The notes: generated by a model not told the origin, from the letters alone. A stretch of DNA of 64,000 nucleotides from Ectobius pallidus (GCA_964059195.1 CAXKWD010000003.1:18024606-18088605); one strand, 5' to 3'; numbered from the stretch's first letter, positions 32,639 through 42,890 are shown. Numbers and translations: made by a program.

Positions 32639-33675
32639 TCGGCCGCGGTGGTCTAGGCAGCGTTTCTCAACCTTTTTGAACCCGAGGACCTCTAAAATGT
32701 CTAAAAAATTTTACAGACCGCTAATTTTTCATCCCATTTTTAAAAGTAGGCTACATGTAGGCCTATATTCTTAATATTTGTGGTATTAATTATAGGTCAT
32801 TATAACGAAATAAATCGAAATACTTTTTTTTTAATTCGACCGAAACACAGTTTTTGAATTGGAAGTAAACTATTGACAGTAAAATTATATTTTGAACAGA
32901 CTTTAATATATATTACCAATTTGATAATATAATTAGGAATTATACCACAGGTTTACCGGTATCAGACACTCGGGCACCTCCAACAATAAAACCCTTGTTA
33001 AGAGAGCGCCTCTAATAACAAATTCCGACAAAGTCTTATTTTTCAGGGTTTTGAATGAAAGAGGGAACCTTAGACATCAGTGCATCAGGGGTTTCAAACT
33101 CTAGTTCGTACCTGCAAAAGTAAGGAACTTGCAATAGGACCTGTATTTTCGAAAATTTTAAAAACTTTGACATCTAGTGTCCATTTTATGTGAAAAATTT
33201 TTACTTCTTTGCTTACTTCTTTTGCTTATGTCTGCGAACCATCTGCACCATCTTCGCGGACCGCTGCCCGCGGACCATAGGTTGTGAAACGCTGGTCTAG
33301 AGGAAGCGTGTCCACCTCTAGATCCGAGATCAACCCGGCCGCGGTCGATGAATTTTTCAGGACGTAAAAATCCTGGGCACGGAGTCCTCCAGAAGGGACT
33401 TTAAGCTGGGGGGCCCGTGTCGTAGATTTACCGCACGTAAAAGAACTCCAAGCCAAAAGTAGAGCCTCTGGACAAAATTTATCGGCTCTTTCACGTCCAA
33501 GTACTATATTAGTTTCCGGAGAGGGGTTGAGTGGCGATGGGCTTACCACCTGTACCTCTGCCCTCTCTCGGAAAATAAGTGTAACAAAATTCACATAGGT
33601 AACAGAAACCTCCACTTGGAGGCCCTTCGCCCCAAAATAAGGGATATAGGAAACCAGATACAGATACTGAAGAAG
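32639..33675 (+). mobile_element. SINE family S3, split by an hAT element in its head
   Basis: 32639-32657 (TCGGCCGCGGTGGTCTAGG) is the start of the tRNA-like head. The SINE resumes at 33295 (GTCTAGAGGAAGCGTGTCCA) and runs through the S3 body to CCAGATACAGATAC. The hAT lies inside the A box. Minus-strand frames at 33226-33778 are chance. Confidence 0.9.
32658..33294. mobile_element. hAT-like element, 637 bp, non-autonomous
   Basis: Termini CAGCGTTTCTCAACC and GGTTGTGAAACGCTG (14/15 inverted match). The right 8-bp flank GTCTAGAG (33295-33302) is matched on the left by GTCTAG-G (32651-32657), which has lost one base. The CAG...TTCTCAACC end with CCGAGGACC just inside is typical of hAT/Charlie-type ends. 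No transposase. Confidence 0.88.
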
Positions 33676-34349
33676 TAAAACTTACAAATTCTGTGCTAAT
33701 TAAATAATAATAATAACAATAATAATAATAATAAAAATAAAAGTGAGCCAAAGTCATAGACTTTTGTTTAATTTGCACTGTTATGTATGATTTATTTTCT
33801 TGACCTAGAATTTAAACAAATATCATGATCAATTATTTATTCAGAAATGAGACATCTGTTGCTGTAAGGAAAATAATTCAGAATTATTCCTAAATCTATT
33901 TAAACCTGAAGGTTGTATATTAATTTTTGAATGTTACGTACCGGTACCTTAAAAACATCGACAATATTGGCTTACTGATCATATTTTGTGCAATACTTTT
34001 TGTAACGTTTGTTTATGCTAGTAATAAATGCAGAAGTAACAGGAAATAACATACAAGACTACTGTAACTTGCTGATAATGGAAATGTGAAGAGGTATGGA
34101 GATTACAATTCATGTCACAAGTCAGCTATACGAGTAGGCCTACAGGTGGTGGATTTAGCTGCGGAGTCAGCAGCTGCCATTGCGAGATTAGTACTGTCAT
34201 ATGTGGAACACACACACTTCAAGGTCCAGGTAGTCTCTTCCTACAACATTATATACCGTGACACGTTTTCAATCCGTCCGCCATTTTCCACGAATATCTG
34301 TGTCTTGACTTTTTATGTAAATTCTCAAGAACTTCTTCTTCTTTACCTT
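33676..34349. other. Unassigned, with an AAT-rich microsatellite
   Basis: (AAT)n-like tract at 33703-33740. The frame at 34086-34457 runs into SINE S7 and has no motif. Confidence 0.4.
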
Positions 34350-34765
34350 AATTTTACCTCCCTTTTAGGATTTAAGCGACCCACGCCGCCCGGGCCTTAC
34401 AGGGACGCGACCTGTCGGGAGAGGAATTATCTATGGATCATATACATACCTTTTTGACCAGACAAGGACATGGAGGGCCTCCCCGGATGCGTGAACAGCC
34501 CAATGCCGGGGCCACCTCCGAGACAACACGAACACATAGGACGAGACACACTCACTCACTCAGAACAAGGCGAGGATGGGATAAAGATACTAATGACGGC
34601 CAGATGATATCTGGGGACCACAAGGGCCTAAAGTTACCCGACATTTGTATCACGGATGAAGAGAAATCCCAGAAAAAAGCCCACCTATGTAACTTGTCCC
34701 GACCAGGAATCGAACCCGCTCCTTGAGAGGAGCGAACGCATCCCCTAAGCCACAGCGGTGGTCGT
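34350..34765 (-). mobile_element. SINE family S7, near-full copy
   Basis: On the minus strand the head CCACCGCTGTGGCTTAGGGG has an A-box-like TGGCTTAGGGG, and GCGGGTTCGATTCCTGG holds a consensus B box. The body includes GACAAGTTACATAGG, GTGGTCCCCAGATATCATCT (as the reverse complement of the plus strand) and TTGTCTGGTCAAAAAGGTAT. The plus-strand frame 34433-34726 crosses it. The distal edge near 34350 is approximate. Confidence 0.8.
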
Positions 34766-34794
34766 GAAGAGTTTTTAATTTTGAATAATAATAA

Positions 34795-35226
34795 AATCAG
34801 GTAAACTAATGTAATTAACTGGCAGAAAGCTTTTGTTTAAGCAATAATTGCAATTATGATATGAAGAAAAATAAGTTATTTTTGTAGTGAATTTCCGAGT
34901 TAAGCTCCAGATCGAGTAATTAAGTAGAGCTTACGGTAGAAGAAAGGTGTGAAGGAATATGTGGGTAGTGTTATTTGTCAAAGCTAACTGTATTGCAACT
35001 TTCAAAGCCGTATATGAACACTGTAAAACAATATGCTGTCATGAGAACTGATTTGCATCTAATGAATTCTAATATATTACCATAAATAAGCACAATATTG
35101 TACATTATTCCGGTACCGGTCAACCGATTTGATCCAGTGTCAATAAGCTTCATCCTATGGACGTTATAAATGCGTATACCAAGTTTCATGAAAATCCGAT
35201 AAAGTGTATTTGAGTTATCCTCCAGG
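34795..35226 (-). repeat. Interspersed repeat P, truncated
   Basis: AATCAGGTAAACTAATGTAA at the left edge; GATTTTCATGAAACTTGGTA on the minus strand near 35180. The copy stops at the GATAACTCAAATACAC-like segment, so the GTCTGTCTG portion is missing. Confidence 0.85.
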
Positions 35227-35756
35227 CATTGGAAGTTAAGGCACTAAAATTAATAATAACAAAAAACATTAATCCATATTTTACTCCGTATTTTGACAAT
35301 TATTAGGCCATATGTATGTACATATTTTGCTATCTTCCTTTTGTTACCCCTGATGCATTTAAAACTACCTTTGTGAACTTGGTTTATTTCATATGTCCAT
35401 AGTCTTCTTCCGAGTCTATGACAGCGTAGATTCCATTTATTACTGGCCTGCGGTTATGTTGTGTTGTTGGTTTAAGAGAAACGCGTGGGATGAGGGAATT
35501 GACGGAGTCGAGATGATGAAGGAGCGGCTCAATTACTCGTGAAGTAGAGGTCATGAGTCAAGTTCATTACTAGCGCTAATAACCAGCACAGAGGTCATAA
35601 ACCAGCACATTTCGTCTTGTTAATCTGACCACCCTAGAAACCCACAGAGTTTGATGGGGAATTCTTGAGTTCCGATTGTTATTGCCACTCCCTGGACTGG
35701 TAAATACAAGATTGGGTACGACGACTTTTCCTTACTTTTAATGCCACTTTACATTA
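35227..35756. other. Unassigned stretch
   Basis: Nothing supported. Confidence 0.4.
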
Positions 35757-35937
35757 ATACCGGTTGTGGACCAAGAGCTAAGCTAAGTTAGTTTAGCTTA
35801 GCTCACATGGAGTGCGGGATTTCATATGTAGTTGTGCCGACAAAACTACATATGAAATCCGGCACAACTATATATGAAATCCCTTACTGTATGTGAGCTA
35901 AGCTAAGTTATCTTAGCTCTTGGTCGACAACCGGCAT
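35757..35937. repeat. 181-bp near-perfect palindrome (foldback)
   Basis: Left arm 35757-35839 begins ATACCGGTTGTGGACCAAGA; right arm 35859-35937 ends TCTTGGTCGACAACCGGCAT. The arms are close to 80 bp. The centre contains three copies of GATTTCATATGTAGTT-like sequence in alternating orientation, so two different hairpins can form. Likely a foldback MITE; target duplication unclear. Confidence 0.9.
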
Positions 35938-35957
35938 AAGACAGTTTAGTTTGTTAT

Positions 35958-36707
35958 CAGGGCCCGGATTCCGATGACCTAAAATTGTTAGAAAAATGAC
36001 CTATAAAATGACCCTAAATTTTAATGAAAATGACCTAATAATTTTAAAGAATAACCTAAAACTGATATTTTATTTACAACAAATTATTATTGTGCATTTA
36101 AAGTTATAGACTAATTTGTAAATAATTGTAAAAACTGTAAATGCAGAAAGGATGTTGCAGGTCTAAAAATTAATTGTAAATGTTCTTGTTTGGAGCATTT
36201 GAGAAGAAAAGTAAGAAAATTGCATTATAGCAACCTAGTAGTTTATTTAAATATTACCCGTATAGAAAAAAAAAAAAAAAGCTTGTAAATGACCTCCGAT
36301 TGTCTGAAAGGTCTGCCGGACTATATTATTGCTTATTGAGGGTAAACAGTAGTTTGCACTCTCAAATCCAAGCAGGTGGCAGACTCTGGTGCCAAGTCAA
36401 TCTAATAACAATAGTGATATAATGCAAAATGTTGGTGTTTCTTTGATTCTAATTTCCGACTGAGACATGACAATGGAAATGCATGAAAACGACTGAATAA
36501 GGAAGCAAATGACACGAAAATGACAAAATAATGACGTAAAATCGATATAAATGCCCTAAAAATATAAAATTGCATAAAATGACAAAAAGTGACCTAATAA
36601 AAATGCATTTCTGTAATCTAGAGGCCATGATTAGGATTTATCTACAAGTTGGCAATGTCTATGAAGCATCAATAAAAAATTGACATGTCATTAGAATCCG
36701 GGCCCTG
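35958..36707 (+). mobile_element. hAT-C, complete 750-bp copy
   Basis: Termini CAGGGCCCGGATTCCGATGA and GTCATTAGAATCCGGGCCCT plus G. The flanks TTTGTTAT and TTTATTAC match at 6/8. Subterminal AAAATGACC motifs are dense at both ends. No transposase frame. Confidence 0.8.
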
Positions 36708-36711
36708 TTTA

Positions 36712-37186
36712 TTACCATGCCTATGTTGGCAGTCATCTTCAGTATGACACTTTGTTGTGGGGTAACCATGGTTCTGCAATTTCTTTGTTTAAACTTCAGA
36801 AGAAAGCTGTAAGGATAATATATATGTAAGGCAAAACATATTGATCATTGTAAACCTATATTTAAATTTCTTCGAGTACTTACTCTGCCACCTATTTATA
36901 TCTTACAATGTTGAATGTATGTAAAAAGTTGTAACCACATTAGAAATGATCTTTGTATTTATGCGACTACTCAAAAGAATGTCAGTTTTATGTCACTTAA
37001 GTCGTACAATAGTTTACCCCCAAGCACTAAAGACTTAGGTATGGTCAATTCAAGGCACTCATCAGAAGGAATTTACATGAACATAATATTTATAGATGTA
37101 AATGAATATTTTAATATTGTAGCTAGTTTTAAATGAACCATTGACGTTGCTACACTTACACATATTATGTAACAGCAATTAAGAAA

Positions 37187-37187
<1 letters not shown>
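36712..37187 (+). pseudogene. LINE-D ORF2 C-terminal remnant
   Basis: Plus-strand translation near 36712-36810 gives YYHAYVGSHLQYDTLLWGNH, then GSAISLFKLQKKAVRII. A later frame gives LTLPPIYI and YVKSNCNH-like blocks. AYxxSHLxYxxxLWGN...FKLQKKAxRII...LTLPxxYIL is the region after the RT palm in CR1/Jockey-like LINE proteins. Several frameshifts and stops break it. An ATT microsatellite tail follows at 37186. It begins directly at the right edge of the hAT-C copy, which may have split it. Confidence 0.75.

Positions 37188-37222
<35 letters not shown>
37186..37222 (+). repeat. (ATT)n tail of LINE-D, left part
   Basis: Twelve ATT units, interrupted by SINE S5; it resumes at 37537-37572. Confidence 0.95.
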
Positions 37223-37223
<1 letters not shown>

Positions 37224-37531
37224 GGGGGTACGAGGTAGCGTAGAGGTTGAGGCACTGCGCTACAAACCGGAAGGTCGCGGGTTCGATTCCCGATGAGGTC
37301 GTTGAGATTTTTCAATTGGCCTAATCCTTCTGGTGGCACTATGACCCTGGGGTCGACTCAGCCTCTAACAGAAATGAGTACCAGGAGCAATCCTGGGGGT
37401 AAAGGCGGCCAGTGCGTAAGGCTGACAACCTTACCACCTTCACGTGCCGTATGTCCAAAATCTGGGAGCCTCAACCTCCTGGATCCCTCTGGGCCTCCAT
37501 GGCTTGTATCGGGATCACTTTACCTTTTTTA
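37224..37531 (+). mobile_element. SINE family S5, full copy inside an ATT tail
   Basis: Head GGGGGTACGAGGTAGCGTAG; A box TAGCGTAGAGG; perfect B box GGGTTCGATTCCC. The body ends CACTTTACCTTTTTTACC. It is flanked on both sides by ATT repeats, which hide the target duplication. Confidence 0.92.
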
Positions 37532-37533
37532 CC

Positions 37534-37536
<3 letters not shown>

Positions 37537-37570
<34 letters not shown>

Positions 37571-37572
37571 TA
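37537..37572 (+). repeat. (ATT)n, right part
   Basis: Continuation of the 37186 tract after the SINE. Confidence 0.93.
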
Positions 37573-38051
37573 TCCTGATTTTCTCTAAAACTGTTTTAAC
37601 GATTTTTGTATATGGAGTGCTTATAGCCTACTAAGAACCAAAACTTATTTGAAACATTTTTTCGCAGAAATTTTCTGAAGGATAGTTATAAGCCGACCAC
37701 TGTTTGTAGAAACTCAGTCTTGCTGGGTGAATAATAAAGCTTTGCGTCAGGTTGAAACAACTGAATACGCACTCTTTGCAATATGGCCTTGTATTCTATA
37801 CCTAGGTATTATCAGAATGTCCAGTGAGAAAGGTGTGCTTAGGGTAAAGAAGTTTACGTGGGTGCATTAATTAGGTTTTATTTCGGTTGTGTACCTTCGG
37901 GGATGCGATGTGCTACCGACATTTTCTTTATTTTACAACCAATTCACACGGAGAGAATGTCTTACGTAAGAGACAAAAATCTTTATTTGGGCAGAGGAAG
38001 TTATGTGTTTCACATCAGATTTTTAAAAGTAAAATTAATAAAAAGTTGACT
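37573..38051. other. Unassigned stretch
   Basis: Overlapping short frames at 37858-38069 without motif. Confidence 0.4.
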
Positions 38052-38424
38052 ATTCTCTATCCCATTTAAGAACGATCCTGTTCAAAATAAAGAGGCGTGG
38101 CTGTCATAGCCCGCACGTGAGAACGCACGTGTTCACCGTATTTAATGTTAGTTTGTATATTCTCAGTACAACTCACCCGCAAGATCATCGTGAACAATGA
38201 ATCCTTTGTTTTGTTTGCTAATTGATATACTATAATGATGACGATGCCAGTGAGAGTTTGTTATTTCACGTGTAAATGTTGATATTATTGTTGCATGAAC
38301 TTACGAACACTCGTTAGCCACACCCTGCTAATAGCGCATGCTAATGACATTAACCAATCACGTTTTGTCACATGATTCGAATTTTCCGCGAACTCTCTGT
38401 GAGTTCTCCTCCTCTTTGTTTTGA
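38052..38424 (-). repeat. Dispersed repeat family U, copy 2
   Basis: Reverse complement of 18802-19164 with scattered differences (AAGAGGCGTGGCTGTCATAG, ATTTCACGTGTAAATGTTG, CCAATCACGTTTTGTCACAT). Confidence 0.8.
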
Positions 38425-38479
38425 CTAGGATCAAACTAGAATGGGATCAATAATAGCTTGTGTATTTTATTTAACATTC

Positions 38480-38522
38480 GACCTCATCGGGTTTAGAATC
38501 CGCGACCTTCCGGTTTGTGGGG
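38480..38522 (-). mobile_element. SINE family S5 head fragment
   Basis: CGACCTCATCGGG and CGCGACCTTCCGGTTTGTGG are the reverse complement of the S5 B-box region. Confidence 0.65.
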
Positions 38523-39075
38523 TCAATCTGTATAACATTTCAGGATATTCGGGAACTGGATGGCGTACTAATTGATCAATACATATAGGGTCAAAATATT
38601 TTGTATAATAACCAGAGAGTGATGTTTTGAAATCCATCATAACATTGCCAATTTTCGAAGTTATTGAATGTTGCATTATCTGTTTCCACTCATTGCTTCG
38701 GAATTTAATAACGTACCATCAATAGAAGTGATATTAAATTGATGAAGGTAATTTAATGCACGGCACATCAGTTCATTAACCAGCTTGTAGAAGGCGTAAT
38801 TATAGCGTATACTGATCCTATACCACGGTAAAACGACTCCTGTGCTTTCCTGAAGCAACTCCCTGTTTGGCTGTTCCTCGAATAACTTTTAATTAAAATT
38901 AATTAAGTGTAATAAATAGTATGTAGAGGGCGGAGTTGGGGTTGTGAAGGGGTTGACATGCCTCACTGATTCCATAACCTCACAGGGACGCTATCAATAC
39001 CATTGAGGGTTTAAGCATTCCTGTTTCATATTTTTGAACATGGATGGCACTGCAAGTGCCAACATTTGCATAAAC
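38523..39075. other. Unassigned stretch
   Basis: No coding of note; minus-strand frames at 38467-38858 have no motif. Confidence 0.35.
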
Positions 39076-39767
39076 TACGAAGCGCGTCCATAAAGTAACT
39101 TGCCCTAGGGCCGTTTACAGAAACAAAACAAAATTTCATGGAAATATTTATTGCAACAGATATAGCAAGTGTTCAGCTATTTTTAAACATATTCGCCACA
39201 GGAATTGAGACATTTGTCATACCGTGGGACCAACTTTTGAACATATGTATCGTAGAAGTCTGCCGCCTGGGATTTGAACCATTGTGTGATTACCTCCGTT
39301 TCTTTGTAGATCTCTAGCATTCTCTGTCATTCACGGACATTTCTTGAGGGGTAGGAAATGATGAAAATCTGTGGGTGCGCGATCCGAGCTGTAGAGTGGA
39401 GACTTCAACACCTCCCTGCAAGTCTCCAGTAAAACTTCGGCTGGAAGGTGTTTCAACATCCACCCAACAGCCCGGACTTCGCTCCCAGTGATTTCCATCC
39501 TTTCGTACACCTCAAGAAGTGACAAAGAATGACAGAGAGATAAGTGGAGATGGTTGTCACACAGTGGTTCAAATCCCAGGCTGCAGACTTCAACGACACA
39601 AGTGTTCAGAAGTTGGTCCCACGGTATGACAAATATCTCAATTCCTGTTTCGAATATGTTGAAAAATAGCTGAACACTTGCTATATCTGTTGCAATAAAT
39701 ATTTCCATGAAATTTGATTTGTTTATGTAAACGGCCCTAGGGAAACTTACTTTATGGACGCTTTCAT
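39076..39767. mobile_element. Mirrored mariner: two 3' ends in inverted orientation
   Basis: Both ends are the same mariner 3' terminus: left GCGTCCATAAAGTAACTTGC, then GGGCCGTTTACAGAAAC; right TTTATGTAAACGGCCCTAGG, then ACTTTATGGACGC. The left ~250 bp (39080-39330) are the reverse complement of 39525-39762, including the transposase tail. The centre (39433-39520) holds more of the transposase, in plus orientation only. Confidence 0.85.
39436..39669 (+). pseudogene. Mariner transposase C-terminal remnant
   Basis: Reading from 39436: FGWKVFQHPPNSPDFAPSDF, then HPFVHLKK, a TGA at 39520, a TAA at 39541, then in the same frame VEMVVTQWFKSQAADFNDTS, VQKLVPRYDK and YLNSCFEYVEK to a TAG at 39667-39669. 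SPDxAPSDFH is the mariner block that carries the last catalytic aspartate of the D,D34D triad. The N-terminal DNA-binding region and first two aspartates are absent. The minus-strand frame 39331-39789 is the shadow of this element. Confidence 0.88.
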
Positions 39768-40084
39768 GCTTCCAACTACCGGAATACATTTGAGTGTCAC
39801 ATCTTGAACATATCGGTCAGAGGTCAGTTGTTTTGCTGACAAACTATCACTTTTGTCGGCTAAAAGTTTTTTCTTCTTTCTTTTTCAAAATAATTGGCCC
39901 TGAAAGAGGGGTTCCCAATGTTCGCTGCTCCAAAGACCACTTTAACACGGCCTCAAAGCGTACCGGATAATTGGCGATCCGGATAATAGGAGTTCTACTG
40001 TAGTTTTAATGCAGATCAGGTGTTGTTAGTGAATAGTTTCATTTATATTATTAATTTTATTATTATTATTGCTAAATTCAATCT
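39768..40084. other. Mostly unassigned, with a pogo/Tigger-like terminus
   Basis: Only the terminus-like segment at 39950-40002 is recognisable. Confidence 0.35.
39950..40002. mobile_element. Possible pogo/Tigger-like terminal fragment
   Basis: CGGATAATTGGCGATCCGGA, then TAATAGGAGTTCTACTGTA. Read backwards this is TACAGTAGAACTCCTATTAT followed by CCGG, the style of Tigger ends (CAGT, then a Cys/Thr-rich-looking TTATCCGG pattern). The partner end is not found. Confidence 0.35.
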
Positions 40085-40516
40085 TATAGAGTAAAAATAT
40101 CTTACATAGAACTAAAAAATTAATATATAAGCATTATGGCGCTGAAACTTGGACCATAAGTAGACAACAAGCAAAGAAATTAATGGTATTAGAAATGGAT
40201 TTTTGGAAGCGTTCAGCAAGAAAATCCATTGAAAAAAAATCGGAATAATAGAATAAGGGAAATAATGCAAGTTGAAAAGAATATTTTGGAAATTGTAGAA
40301 GAAAGACGCTTGAAATGGGATGGACATGTACTCAGAATGACAGAGGGTAGAATACCCAAGAAAATTTTGGATTGGAAAGTAGAAGGAAAAAGAAGAAGAG
40401 GGAAGCCCAAAGAGTGCTGGATGGATGGAGTGAAAAGGAGTATGGCGAGAAAAGGATTAAGTGAGGAAGATGCTATGGAAAGGGACTTACGGGGGCAAAA
40501 GATTGTTGTTGGATGA
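40085..40516 (+). pseudogene. LINE-C ORF2 C-terminal remnant
   Basis: From about 40085 the translation gives HYGAETWTISRQQAKKLMVL, then EMDFWKRSARKSIEKK and a stop/frameshift near 40245. The frame 40229-40516 continues with KNRNNRIREIMQVEKNILEI, KWDGHVLRMTEGRIPKK and GKRRRGKPKECWMDGV. YGxExWT...LExDFWRRSAR and WxGHVxRM...GxRxRGKPxxxWxDG are the conserved C-terminal blocks of this LINE class. RT catalytic motifs are upstream and lost. The minus-strand frames here are shadows. Confidence 0.85.
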
Positions 40517-40580
40517 AGGAAAACCATTGTACTGTGGAATATTCCTTAACAAAAAAAATATTATTATTATTATTTTATTG
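40085..40580 (+). mobile_element. LINE-C 3' end
   Basis: 5'-truncated copy ending in a short (ATT)n tail at 40560-40578. A related copy on the minus strand lies at 49085-49520. Confidence 0.85.
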
Positions 40581-41136
40581 TAATATTAAATTATGTCTAG
40601 TTTGTATGATTTTTTAGATTATTTACATACATCACTAGTTAAAACTACATACAAAGCGAATTAAGTATCCAAACAGTTTTTGTTTGAATTGTCTTAAACT
40701 TTGATAGGTCCTGATATTTTTATGGAAGGAGTTCCTTAGTCGAATAATTGTGGAAATGGTGAATGAATAGGAACAAAGAGCTGTGCGATAGGATGGCAGT
40801 GATAGAGTTAATTCTTTCTGTATGGCTCGGAGCTGATGGACTTGAGGATTTATTCGCCGATGACTTAGCGATTGTGAAGGGTGGGACGGTCACGTAGCTT
40901 GTTGACTCGTGGTGGGCACGCGCCTGACAGCTGCTACTGGAGCTCGCACCTGGTGCTCCCACTGACCACTCACTCCGCAGATGTTCGTAATTGTAAGCCA
41001 ACCCGATTTAATACACTATAATCACATGTCATCTTTTCCAACTCGTTTATCTCACAATCAGGGTATTCTTAGCCCCTGTCCTTTAAAAAAGAACAGTGAT
41101 CGTTTTAATAGAAAAAGAACAGCCATATCTAATAAC
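40581..41136. other. Unassigned stretch
   Basis: The minus-strand frame 40720-41001 has low-complexity Ser runs and no domain. Confidence 0.35.
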
Positions 41137-41597
41137 CAGGGCCCGGATTCTGATGACCTAATATTGTTTAAAAAAATGACCTTTAAAATGACCTTAAATT
41201 TTAAAGAAAATTACTTAATAAGGAAGAAAGACTTAAAAACTGATATTTTATTTATAAAAAAATTATTATTGTACGCACAAAGTTGTAGGCTAATTTGTAC
41301 ATAATTGAAAAAACTGTAAATGCAGAAAGGATGTTGTAGGTCTAAAAAGTCTGTTCTTTATTCTTGATAGGAGCATTTGAGAAGAGAAGTAAGAAAATTG
41401 TTTTAAAGTAGACCCTACAAAAATGTTGCATTATGGTATCCTAGTAATTTATTTAAATATTAGGCCTACCCTATGAAAAAAGCTTGTAAATCCTACCCAC
41501 AAATTAAAACGTGATGAAGAGTTCGAAAATAAACTGTCAGAAGCAGAAAACGCAGCCTGGCTGGCATTCAAAAATTCCTAATAAAAGTTGCTTGTCT
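41137..41597 (+). mobile_element. hAT-C, left half
   Basis: Starts CAGGGCCCGGATTCTGATGA and matches 35958-36260 (AATGACCTTTAAAATGACC, TGCAGAAAGGATGTTG, GCATTTGAGAAGA). It becomes unalignable after about 41490; a SINE follows. The right terminus is not found. Confidence 0.7.
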
Positions 41598-41611
41598 ATA
41601 TCCCCTCTATA

Positions 41612-41907
41612 GTAAAGTGAAGTGATCCCTATACATTCCATGGAGGCCCAGAGGGTTCCAGGAGGTTGAGGCTCCCAGATTTTGGACATTCGGCACGTGA
41701 AGGTGGTAATGTTGTGAGCCTTACGCACCGGCCGCTTTTACCCCCAGGATTGCTCATTTCTGTTGGAGGCTGACTCGACCCCCAGGGCCATAGTGCCACC
41801 AGAAGGATTAGGCCAATTGAAAAATTCGAATTACCTCATCTGGAATCGAACCCGCGACCTTCCGGTTTGTAGCACAGCGCCTCAACCACTACGCTTCGGC
41901 GTACCCC
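41612..41907 (-). mobile_element. SINE family S5, full copy
   Basis: Flanked by ATATCCCCTCTATA (41598-41611) and ATATCCCCTTTATA (41908-41921), 13/14 match. The minus strand has GGGGTACGCCGAAGCGTAGT, an A box AAGCGTAGTGG and a B box GGGTTCGATTCC. It ends in CACTTCACTTTACT. Confidence 0.92.
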
Positions 41908-41921
41908 ATATCCCCTTTATA

Positions 41922-42447
41922 CACAGGTAAAATATTTCGGTGTTATTCATCAACACTCTGTATATCGTCGCCTCCAGAATAATGCAACATTGATTTCTGA
42001 ATGCTGACTACTGCAATGCATTTGTTTATATTGAGGGTAGAGAATGTTATGTGATCATTTCACATCAGGTTTTTTCTACAGTGTTTGAGATTTCTTTGTA
42101 GCAGAAGGCAGTCATGACTTGCTAAATATCTTACAGACATGCCGTGCACCTGCAAAGCTGCTCAAGATAATAAATAACATGACATAGACAGTGAATGGCA
42201 TGTCGTTGCATTTCCTGTTGCAGCTATTTATGAAGAGTGGCTTCTCTTATTTCTATAAGAAAGGGTTTATTTTTACACGAGATTCGTGACTGGCTCGGTA
42301 GAGTGAAGCCGCAATCACATGCTTCAGGAGCTCTACTTGGAAAGGCAGTTCCTGGTTGGATGCACAGTTATTAGGGAACTGCTTATTGCGACTTCTTTGC
42401 TAGCTGTTATGCGTAAAAAAGTGACGGGGGAAGATTTCAATAGGAGC
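41922..42447. other. Unassigned stretch
   Basis: Frames on both strands at 42319-42654 overlap SINE S3 and have no motif. Confidence 0.35.
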
Positions 42448-42459
42448 AGTGGCCCTAAT

Positions 42460-42878
42460 AGTCGGCTGCGGTGGTTTACAGGTAGCATACCCGCCTCTAG
42501 ACCCGAAGATCGCGGGATCAAACCCGGCCGCAGTCGATGGGTTTTTCAGGACGTAAAAATCCTCGGCACGGAGTCCTCCGGGAGGGACTTTAAGCTGGGG
42601 GGGGGGGGAAGCCGTGTCGTAGATTTACGGAACGTAAAAGAACTCCAAGCCTAAATTAGAGCCTCTGGACAAAATTTCTCGGCCCTTTCACATCCTTAGT
42701 AAAGCCTTAGTTTCCGGAGGGGGCTTAAGGGGCGATGGGCCCTCTGCCCTCTCTAGGAAAATAAGCGTAACAACAACAAAAAAATCCACATAGGTAAACA
42801 GAAACCCAACATAGGGGCATAGGATTCGAGAGAGAGAGAGTGAGTGAGTGAGTGAGTGAGTGAGTGAGTGAGTGAGTG
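42460..42878 (+). mobile_element. SINE family S3 with a long GTGA-repeat tail
   Basis: Perfect 12-bp duplication AGTGGCCCTAAT at 42448-42459 and 42879-42890. The head GTCGGCTGCGGTGGTTTACA has a decayed A box; GCGGGATCAAACCCGGCC follows. The body is complete, and the tail ends in (GA)n then (GTGA)n. The simple repeat lies inside the duplication, so it belongs to the insertion. Confidence 0.92.
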
Positions 42879-42882
42879 AGTG
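42829..42882 (+). repeat. (GA)n and (GTGA)n microsatellite
   Basis: Short GA run then about ten GTGA units at the 3' end of the S3 copy. Confidence 0.95.
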
Positions 42883-42890
42883 GCCCTAAT

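Noticed and set aside
33226..33778. Two minus-strand frames of 129 and 89 residues
   Set aside because: Both are translations of the S3 SINE body and of an adjacent AAT-rich tract.
39331..39789. 152-residue minus-strand frame
   Set aside because: Shadow of the mirrored mariner; the real transposase remnant is on the plus strand at 39436-39669.
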